Below, piece by piece: positions 18,595 through 25,945 of a stretch of 25,945 nucleotides of DNA; within the stretch, counting starts at the first letter, position 1; every line of letters begins with the position of its first letter. The position numbers and the translations under genes are program-made. Source of the DNA: Sphaeroforma sirkka (lineage: Eukaryota > Opisthokonta > Ichthyosporea > Ichthyophonida); assembly GCA_001586965.3 (NCBI GenBank), contig LUCW03001914.1:1-25945 (forward strand), in the 5' to 3' direction. The notes beneath the pieces are model-generated. The model was not told the DNA's origin. It saw only the letters and a program-made list of their open reading frames with translations, and ran no database searches.

Positions 18595-19642
18595 TTACTT
18601 TTTGACTAGTTTAAATGCATCATCACATTCTTTAGTCCAAAGCTTTCCCAAAGGTCCTTTGTGCAGCCGTAGGTGACTGAAAGGCTTTAAGTAATGAGAA
18701 AGATGCGGTACCGAATCCGAGAAGAAGTTAACAAACCCACACACAGAGTTCACATCTCTTCCAGTAATTGGTGTTGATAAATCCAACAGAAACTGTTTCT
18801 TGCCAGGATCAATTTCTACCCCTGCTGCAGATACTTTGTAGCCAAGTAAGTGTATAGTATCTTTAGCAAAAGAACACTTGTCTTCGTTAATCTTAAGTTT
18901 AGCATGATTAAGTCGCTTTAAGACTTCTTTAACGAGTTTAGCATGTTCATGTGCTGTCTTTGTAAAGATAACTATATCATCTAAATAGACTGATACGTTA
19001 TACGACAGGTCCGCAAATAGTTCCATCATAACTTGTTGGAAGAAAGAAGGTAACATGTGTAAGCCTTCAGGTGCACCTTTAAACTGGTACTTCTTACCTT
19101 GCCAAGTAAAGGAAAAAGTATATTTCCTATGAGGCTGATATATTTGTAGTTGATGGAATGCAGCTTTTAAGTCTATCTTGGAAAAGATAGTCGCACCTCC
19201 ATTTTGCGTAGTATCTCGCTTATCTTAGGTAAGGGAAAACTATGTTGCGGAATTAGTTTGTTGATTGGCGACAGGTCTAGTACTACTCTTTTGTTTTACT
19301 AAACGTTCCATCAGATTTATATTGATCGACCGCTAAGAGAGCTAAGTTAACTGGGGTTGCATCATAATTGATTTCAATTAGACCCTGTTTTAACCAATCT
19401 TCGATTTGGGTTTTGACAACGTCTTTGTGTCTCCAACTCACGTAGTTATGTGAAGGACACTTTAACTTAGAGAAGTCGACGTTTGTTAAGTCAAGTCTAA
19501 CGTACCCATTAGAGAACTTAAACATACACCAGTCAGTTATTGCAATCTTCCTGTTTTGTATAATTAAGTCCATAATTATATCGGTGAAGTGCGGAATCAT
19601 ATCCTTTGCTTCACCTTCCGGAGGTTTAGGTATCTTTAACAT
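18595..19642 (-). pseudogene. pol: Family 1 reverse transcriptase (copy D, frameshifted)
   Basis: Frame 19642-19283 gives the fingers (IEDWLKQGLIEINYDATPV). A shift in a T-run near 19290 moves the VVLDLSPINK and KIDLKAAFHQLQI blocks to another frame. After further shifts at about 19110-19200, frame 19056-18595 carries the palm YLDD at 18976-18987 and the thumb/connection (LLGYKVSAAGVEIDPGK, NSVCGFVNFF). RT copies element RNA into DNA. All canonical blocks are recognisable, but at least three shifts break the frame. The RT-RNase H junction (18508-18594) is out of frame too. Confidence 0.85.
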
Positions 19643-20065
19643 ATTATCATCTGACTGATCTTTTTATTCGGGTCCAGCCCATTAGGCAGACCAGTGAGTG
19701 TTATACCTAAACTGAGAAGATCAGTCATACCTATAATTAAATCGTATTTCTGAGACATGTCAGTAACGATTAGGTGAGTCTTCACTTCTCTTCTATCTGA
19801 CAGCATTATGTGTGCATAGTCAATGGCTTGTTCGCAAGTAGTAACTTTGCCATTTCCCAAGATTAAATCAGTTGTTTCTGTTATGGACAGCCATATCTGT
19901 AGCGTAGGCTACTCGGCATGAGATAGCAGAGACTTCAGCCCCTGGATCAAATAGTGCCATAACTTTTTTTTCTCCATTTACGAAAACTGTTTGAAAGATA
20001 CGTTCATCTCCTTTGGTATAGATTTTATTGAACATTTTCTCATAATCTTGCTCTAGTGCGCACAT
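19636..20065 (-). pseudogene. pol: Family 1 protease (copy D)
   Basis: Starts at ATG 20065-20063, 9 nt after the gag TGA and in the same frame. MCALEQDYEKMFNKIYTKGD leads to the core VMALFDPGAEVSAIS with the catalytic Asp at 19946-19948 followed by Pro-Gly. A one-base insertion near 19882 moves the remainder (ILGNGKVTTCEQA, HLIVTDMSQKYDLIIGMTDLL) to frame 19860-19636. Here the site of the family 2 LTR seen in copies B and C is empty. A poly-T tract at ~19966 is three bases longer than in copy C, adding one Lys. Confidence 0.85.
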
Positions 20066-20077
20066 ATGGTACTGTCA
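20063..20077 (-). promoter_or_regulatory. Gag-UGA-Pol junction (readthrough or reinitiation site)
   Basis: In element sense the sequence is TGA CAG TAC CAT ATG: gag stop, three sense codons, pol ATG, all in one frame. Copy C has exactly the same at 13941-13955. Pol could arise by UGA suppression or by reinitiation at the nearby ATG. No pseudoknot was tested. Confidence 0.6.
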
Positions 20078-22115
20078 GTGCTTAACTTGGACGTCTGGTA
20101 AGTCCTTGCAATCCTCTTTGTGCCAACCGTTAGTACCCTTGCAAGTAGCACACTCTTTCATATAGTGTCCAAAATCTGGCTTGCCTGGTGCACACTTAAC
20201 AGGGTCGTGTCTACCATTCCACTTGCCATTACGTTTTGTGAGGTTGTAACCACACTTCTTGCAAGGCGCTCTCACCTTCTTATCACCTTCGGTTCGGTAG
20301 AAGTAGAGCCAGTACCCCCCTCCAGTAGTAGTAGTGCGAGGTTTCTTAGTACTACGCGCAGTATTAGTCTCTACTGCGTTTCGCTTAGTGGGCTGGGTGT
20401 AGCTCGTGGTACTAAGTACTCTAGTAGAGGAATTGGTATGCTTGTGTACTATCTTCTCAAAGACAGACCAAGGCATAGATCGCAAATCACCATAGGCGAT
20501 GATGTCATCATTGACTTTCTTAAAGAGGTTAGCTCCCAGAGTCTCCATCATCTGACAAATTAATAAGTATTCGCCAGTATAGGTACGACCACCCATCCGA
20601 GTATTCATATGTGTCATATGAGCTAGAGCACCTCGAATAGTGGTATCGTTCGCAAAGAACTTGCGAGACTCTAGAAGTTCACGGTCACGTGCATCTTCAA
20701 AAAAAGGTGTTAAGTATATTATCACGCAACTGGTGCCAGGGTAGGGCTTTCCAGTTGGGCTCATGAGCCTTCAAGATAGTTCGCCATTCACCTGGCTCGC
20801 AGAAATGAATAAAGGCATTCATCATCTGCTTATCCCTAAGGCTGGCAGACTCCTTAAGTTGGTCGAAGGCCTTCAGTGTCTCCACTGTACTCTCATTAGT
20901 AGAGAAATCGACCTCAGCCTGCGCGTTACCTAGCTGCTTTATAAAGCTTGGTTCTAAGTGTTCACGAGGCTCATGCTCAGTGCTACGGGCCGTTAGTGCC
21001 AAGATGGTGTCTATTTCCTTTCTCTTGTTATCGATTAGATAGCGAATGTTATCCGCTTTCCTATCGTCAAGGTCAGAGTCATTCAATAGACGGTCCTCAA
21101 GGACTTGCATACCAGAGCGTAATAGCCTGAGACGAGTATGTCTGGTTCTCACTTCCTCATCCTCAGGATTAGAGCGGGAACTCTCTAACGAGGTACTGGT
21201 GTAGCGATTGCCAAAATCGTGATTACCAGGGTTAGTTGGCAAATGAGGGTCGATATTACGAGGATGGTAAGCCTCATCGAGTTCCATACGATCATATCCT
21301 CTGACAGGGTTAGGTTTGTCAAGAGGATGGTCGATGGTAGCATCAGAGCTATAGAGATTAAATTTTGAAATATTATCTATCTCGCCAGTGGTAACTGGCT
21401 TAGTGGTAAACATACTGGCTGGTAAACCAGTAGGTCTCGGGTTCGAAACCCGGCCCGAATTTTTTTTTTTCTTCTTCGGTATAGGAAGAATATCAGCCAA
21501 GTGGGACACGATAGAGGGGTCCACAACTGCTGCTGCCGCTAGCTCCTTCAAGAGCGCTTCAGTGCGGTTCAATTGGCGTTGAGATTGAGAGGATCCAGCC
21601 ACTCGTTGTCGAGTTATGGCGTCCTCAGCTTCGGCCCCAAGATTTGAGCTGAATGGAATGGTTTCTCCATCGATGGCGAAACCGAAATTTTCGGACAGGT
21701 CCAATACTTCCTTTTCACGCCGGATTTGTGCTGGAGTGTCCTTTAGATGTGGAGTTATAATGCCCCCGACATTCGTATCCACGAATTTTCCAGCCTTTCG
21801 ACGTTTATCCCCAATATTTGACGGCACGTGGTCAGGGGGCAAGCTGGGGTCCTGAGCTTCACTCCTAGGTGATACACGGACGCTGGCGAGCCTTTCCGCG
21901 GTAGTAGATACCTCTTCTTCCAAGGCTTTAGGATCCGACGAGTCATCCTCAGAATAATCCTCTGTACCAACCTCAGAATTTGCTTCCCCAACAGTATCCT
22001 CGGCAGGCTCAACTCCAGACAGGCTAGGTGTTTCCACAGGGACCTCAGGAACCTCGGCAGGCTTAGCAGGCTTAGAGCTAGCGGCTCCCTTGCCTTTAGA
22101 AGTACCCTTAGCCAT
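20075..22115 (-). pseudogene. gag: Family 1 gag, full length with one frameshift (copy D)
   Basis: ATG at 22115-22113, chosen because it fits the start of copy A gag. The frame is open to about 20700, where an A7 run (A6 in copy C) shifts it; the C-terminal frame 20764-20075 then runs to TGA. Corrected length is about 680 codons. Order: Lys/Ala/Pro-rich start (MAKGTSKGKGAASSKPAK), acidic Ser/Glu region, KKKKNSG basic patch, long charged helical region, capsid-like segment with EPGEWRTILKAHEPNWKALP, then a basic Thr/Lys region and two Cys/His motifs at 20108-20263 (CX2CX14HX4C and CX2CX6HX3C). Gag packages element RNA. The frameshift is the only break seen. Confidence 0.87.
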
Positions 22116-22194
22116 AGTAATTGCTGGATAGTAAATTGATGTCAGACAGTCTAGAAGCAGTACACTACTGTAACTACTATATAACTGAAAAATA
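22116..22194 (-). other. 5' leader of copy D
   Basis: 79 bases between the 5' LTR and the gag ATG. In sense it begins TATTTTTCAGTTATATAG directly after GTTTACA. There is no TGG at the LTR edge, so the usual tRNA 3'-end primer site is not evident. Confidence 0.6.
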
Positions 22195-22790
22195 TGTAAA
22201 CTTCGATGGAAATTACTAGGTTTCAAACTATATTAAACTAAAATACAATTTAGTCAGTTAGATTTAGCAGTGGTAGCTTGTGTAAGAATGATCGGGACTG
22301 CCTCTTGTTAAGAGCCTAAATATCCTCGATCACACAGGGCGTACCTCTAGCTGTTCTTTATTGAATAATTTTCACTAGAAGTACTAAATGTTCATGACCA
22401 CTTGCCTAATTTGTAAATAGACATAATAACGTAAGTCACGTTAATACATTAGCTGATATAAATAAAGTTCCATCTGAAGAAAAGTTAAAAAAAAGAAAAA
22501 AGACTTATTGGATTTTGAGATTGGCGGAGGACCAAAATCAATAAGTAGTAGTTCGGAGATTATAAAATTTAGTTTATAATATCCTACATCTACTAATGTC
22601 TCAAATAGGTCCAAGTAGATGAGTCATACCAAATACTCAGGCTATTGGAGCCATCAAAGTGAATTTAGAACACTTTGGAAATATTGGAAAAAAGAGCTTG
22701 TACTAATTATTTAAAATACAAATAAAAAAACCAATGTATTATCTCAATTGATCTTGATATTTTAGACTGACCGGAGGCCGTATTTCTACA
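22195..22790 (-). repeat. 5' LTR of copy D
   Basis: 596 bp, TG/CA ends, nearly identical to 15122-15717. Differences include C/T at about 22300, one G fewer near 22259 and 22524, and A-run lengths near 22480-22500 and 22724. It should hold the element promoter; no core motif was assigned with confidence. Confidence 0.9.
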
Positions 22791-24431
22791 CACCTGAAGG
22801 CTTACACATGTTACCTTCTTTCTTCCAACAAGTTATGATGGAACTATTTGCGGACCTGTCGTATAACGTATCAGTCTATTTAGATGATATAGTTATCTTT
22901 ACAAAGACAGCACATGAACATGCTAAACTCGTTAAAGAAGTCTTAAAGCGACTTAATCATGCTAAACTTAAGATTAACGAAGACAAGTGTTCTTTTGCTA
23001 AAGATACTATACACTTACTTGGCTACAAAGTATCTGCAGCAGGGGTAGAAATTGATCCTGGCAAGAAACAGTTTCTGTTGGATTTATCAACACCAATTAC
23101 TGGAAGAGATGTGAACTCTGTGTGTGGGTTTGTTAACTTCTTCTCGGATTCGGTACCGCATCTTTCTTATTACTTAAAGCCTTTCAGTCACCTACGGCTG
23201 CACAAAGGACCTTTGGGAAAGCTTTGACTAAAGAATGTGATGATGCATTTAAACTAGTCAAAAGTAAAGTAATGGACGCACCCATCATGCAGTACCCTGT
23301 GGATGGTGTCCCATTCCAAGTAGCAACCGACGCTTCAGATCGAGCGGTAGGTGGAGTGCTTTACCAAACGATAAATGGTAAACCGCGCTACATACAGTTC
23401 TTTAGCAAGAGTTATAATAAGAGTCAACGGAATTACCCTACCGTTAAACAAGAGCTCCTTGCTATAGTTACTGCGCTAAGACAGTTTAAAGACTACCTTT
23501 ATGGAAGTTACTTTACTGTCGCCTGTGATCAAAAGTCTTTAACATACTTAAAAGATATGAACCCTGATTCACAGTTGGTGAGCCGCTGGCATGACATTAT
23601 TGCCAAGTTCGCTTTTTAATATAACACACATACCAGGAATACATAGCCATCTTCCTGACATGCTCTCTCGACTTGTGCCCGACTACCAGAAAACAGTCAA
23701 GGAGTTATTAGCAACCGATTGGATGCTAAATAAGAAATGGTTTAACCTCGCTCAATCACGATGGGGTCCATTTACTGTTGATATGTTCGCCGCAGAACAT
23801 AACAAACAGGTTTCTGAATATAGGTCGTTGACTCATCCTAAAGGTGATGCATTTCAGCTTGACTTATCAAAGCATAATGCGTGGGCTAACCCACCTTGTC
23901 AACTTATCACACAGTTGTTAAGTTATGTTAATATTACTAAATCTACCATTACGCTGTGTTGTCCCTTGCGTAACTCCGACCCATGGATACGTGATTTAAT
24001 TAATATGATTCAAGACGAACCTATTTATGTCGACCGTGAAACCGACACGTTCTTGTATCAGGGATCCTATTCTGTTAAGAAGACGCCTTGGAAACACACC
24101 ATTGTTTGTCGCATCGGTCCTGCAGGTACCACTCAAGTGGAAACCCTCAACCGAATTCTTAGCTAAACTAGAGGAGTCTAAAGAGTTTGAACAAAAGCTC
24201 AAGACTCGTACAACACATGCACCCAACAAGATTGCAGTCGAGGTAATGCCGATTGAAACGGCATTAGATCGTAAAAAAACATGGAACTAGCTAAGGCCAT
24301 GGATCAAAGACTCAAAACTCTAAGAGAACCTGAAGCTCGCACTCAACTACTTAAAGCGCTGCTTAAAGAACAGCCAGGAGTTGCGAAACAACTGAAGAAG
24401 ATACTTCAACAATCTAATGTTGTCAATTATG
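22791..24431 (+). pseudogene. pol: Family 1 pol of copy C, RT palm to integrase start
   Basis: Resumes the RT of copy C after the nested insertion (CACCTGAAGGCTTACACATG). RT palm and thumb are open to 23227 with YLDD at 22877-22888. One missing G near 23226 shifts into RNase H (23224-23619; VATDASDRAVGGVLYQ, KQELLAIV, HIPGIHSHLPDMLSR). An extra T near 23615 leads to the frame of the Dam-like domain (GPFTVDMFAAEHNK, AWANPPCQLI) and KTPWKHTIV. Then an extra C near 24136 and two extra A near 24276 break the integrase linker. It stops at 24431, before the HHCC finger, at the LTR of copy E. Confidence 0.87.
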
Positions 24432-25021
24432 TGTAAACTTCGATGGAAATTACTAGGTTTCAAACTATATTAAACTAAAATACAATTTAGTCAGTTAGAT
24501 TTAGCAGTGGTAGCTTGTGTAAGAATGATCGGGACCGCCTCTTGTTAAGAGCCTAAATATCCTCGATCACACAGGGCGTACCTCTAGCTGTTCTTTATTG
24601 AATAATTTTCACTAGAAGTACTAAATGTTCATGACCGCTTGCCTAATTTGTAAATAGACATAATAACGTAAGTCACGTTAATACATTAGCTGATATAAAT
24701 AAAGTTCCATCTGAAGAAAAGTTAAAAAAAAGAAAAAGACTTATTGATTTTGAGATTGGCGGAGGACCAAAATCTATAAGTAGTAGTTCGGAGATTATAA
24801 AATTTAGTTTATAATATCCTACATCTACTAATGTCTCAAATAGGTCCAAGTAGATGAGTCATACCAAATACTCAGGCTATTGGAGCCATCAAAGTGAATT
24901 TAGAACACTTTGGAAATATTGGAAAAAGAGCTTGTACTAATTATTTAAAATACAAATAAAACCAATGTATTATCTCAATTGATCTTGATATTTTAGACTG
25001 ACCGGAGGCCGTATTTCTACA
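24432..25021 (-). repeat. 3' LTR of copy E
   Basis: 590 bp, TGTAAACTTC...TTTCTACA on the plus strand; nearly identical to the two LTRs of copy D, with a few substitutions (e.g. GACCGCTTGCC, AAAATCTATAAG) and shorter A-runs. Confidence 0.9.
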
Positions 25022-25150
25022 TAGCCCCCCAGTAGCTTTTAGAACTACGAACGTACGTTAAGATACGATCTAGTTGGTAAAGCGAAAACCAAAGTAAAAA
25101 ACGGTTTCGGTCATGACTTATCGAGTAAGTATGTGCCTATATGTACGAGT

Positions 25151-25945
25151 TCAAGACTCATGTTGTACTCTATGTCGTTTAGTATTTGGTCCAGTAACCA
25201 TTTCCGATGTAGGCGCCTTACGTTTATTATTTGGTAAGGTAATAGCCAAAGGCTGTTCTTCATTAGTAAGTAAGTTTGAACACTTTTCTGCACTGTTGGT
25301 AAGCAGATCAGAAAGTTTAGTCACGTAGGAAGTAGGTGGCAAATAGGGAATTTCAGATCCGTCAGGGTTTGTAGTCACCTGAGGAAACCCTTTCGTTTAT
25401 CTCGTGTGTTCTTATGTAAACGCTTATTCCATTTCTTATTAAAGATACGAAGAAAGTCGCGAGATTCACGAAATGCATCGGAGGTTAGCAAGCTACTGTC
25501 CCATCCATGAAACGGGTCTTGTAGTAAGTGTAACCGTCTTCGGATGTTTTATCAATTATATCTTTGACTTGTGACTCCATAACTGGTACATCAGAATCAA
25601 ATGAGCGAGCGAATGAGAGTTCGAGGTAGGGATACGGTGAGTGCCTAGATTGGTTGCGCTAGTACCATCAATGTTATTCACTTCGTAAGTATCACTCTTT
25701 CTCATCATGGTAGGAAATAACAAAAGGTCCTATCGTCTTAGAAGAGAGTTCGGTAACGTTGGCGTTTCGATTTATAATGTTAACGTAATCGCCGACTTTG
25801 AACTGAACAATGTTCTTAGTGTTATTCCATCGGTCATACGCTTTAAGTAGGACGCGATTCTTGTGCTCGAGTAAACAGGGGTAAACAACGTTCTGCATAT
25901 GCTCGATCTTTGAAGCCACGGGGTAGCGTGTTTCGGGCGCAGTTT
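25151..25945 (-). pseudogene. pol: Family 1 integrase C-terminus and chromodomain-like end (copy E)
   Basis: Matches 15848-16640 of copy D. Frame 25919-25692 holds MASKIEHMQN through IGPFVISYHDEK (GPY/F module) and breaks at an extra T near 25700. The chromodomain-like part (25500-25620) is broken again by lost bases near 25487 and 25623. The last 75 residues (25378-25151) are open and end in TGA after VQHES. Upstream pol is outside the window. Confidence 0.82.

Larger units (their letters stand above)
15122..22790 (-). mobile_element. Complete family 1 chromovirus, copy D, nested in copy C
   Basis: A 7669-bp element with two LTRs of 596 bp, gag and pol, all on the minus strand. The left flank ends ...GCACC and the right flank begins CACCTG, so CACC is a 4-bp target duplication. 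Removing 15122-22790 and one CACC restores the RT frame of copy C. The LTRs differ by two substitutions and several homopolymer-length changes, which implies a recent insertion. No other mobile sequence lies inside it. Confidence 0.92.
12180..24431 (+). mobile_element. Family 1 element, copy C, 5'-truncated and split by copy D
   Basis: A plus-strand family 1 element with gag (12180-13943), protease (13953-14264), a solo family 2 LTR (14265-14443), the RT start (14448-15121), a 7.67-kb antisense insertion (15122-22790), then the rest of RT, RNase H, Dam-like domain and integrase start (22791-24431). It lacks its 5' LTR and the first ~100 residues of Gag. It is cut at 24431 by the LTR of copy E; its 3' end lies outside the window, if it exists. 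Confidence 0.85.
24432..25945 (-). mobile_element. Family 1 element, copy E, 3' end (runs off right edge)
   Basis: A 590-bp 3' LTR (24432-25021) followed by the same 3' untranslated region and pol end as copy D, all minus strand. It interrupts the integrase of copy C: the left flank ends TATG, immediately followed by TGTAAACTTC. The other LTR and the matching target duplication lie beyond the window. Confidence 0.9.

Overview
This window is a dense cluster of nested, mostly broken LTR retrotransposons in a eukaryotic genome. Every well-supported coding region except one belongs to Ty3/gypsy elements of the chromovirus type. I see no bacterial gene order, rRNA, CRISPR array or recognisable host gene, apart from a short fragment of an S74-type (intramolecular chaperone) protein. 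The lineage cannot be fixed from the sequence. A unicellular eukaryote with a repeat-rich genome (for example a Perkinsus-like alveolate) is a low-confidence guess.

Two element families are present. Family 1 (AT-richer) has ~596-bp LTRs (TGTAGAAATACGG...GTTTACA in its sense), a ~680-residue Gag with two zinc-knuckle-like motifs, then an in-frame UGA followed 9 nt later by the Pol ATG. Its Pol order is protease, RT, RNase H, a Dam-methyltransferase-like domain, integrase, and a divergent chromodomain with a tail. Family 2 (GC-richer) has a ~178-bp LTR and the same Pol order, ending in a textbook chromodomain.

Layout. 1-172: outer end of an antisense family 1 LTR, inserted into the LTR of a plus-strand copy (copy A; 173-751, 5' UTR and broken gag). 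752-1300: non-retroelement DNA with the 3' end of an S74-domain gene on the minus strand. 1298-1347: a 50-bp inverted duplicate of integrase sequence. 1348-4005: a decayed minus-strand family 1 pol (copy B). 4006-4183: family 2 3' LTR, inserted in copy B. 4184-10403: family 2 body, minus strand (chromodomain, integrase, Dam-like domain, RNase H, RT, protease, gag). 10404-12179: unassigned AT-rich DNA with TA microsatellites. 12180-24431: a plus-strand family 1 element (copy C), missing its 5' end, carrying a solo family 2 LTR at 14265-14443 and split by a complete 7.67-kb minus-strand family 1 element (copy D, 15122-22790, two LTRs, target duplication CACC). 24432-25945: the 3' LTR and pol end of another minus-strand family 1 element (copy E), inserted in the integrase of copy C and running off the window.

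Copy D is the only structurally complete element. Its LTRs are nearly identical, so it is young, yet its gag and pol are cut by single-base frameshifts, mostly in homopolymers and mostly private to that copy. These could be real decay or uncorrected sequencing errors. The points most worth checking are the shared Dam-like module in both families, the conserved Gag-UGA-Pol junction, the family 2 insertion at the same base of two different family 1 copies, and the S74 fragment.
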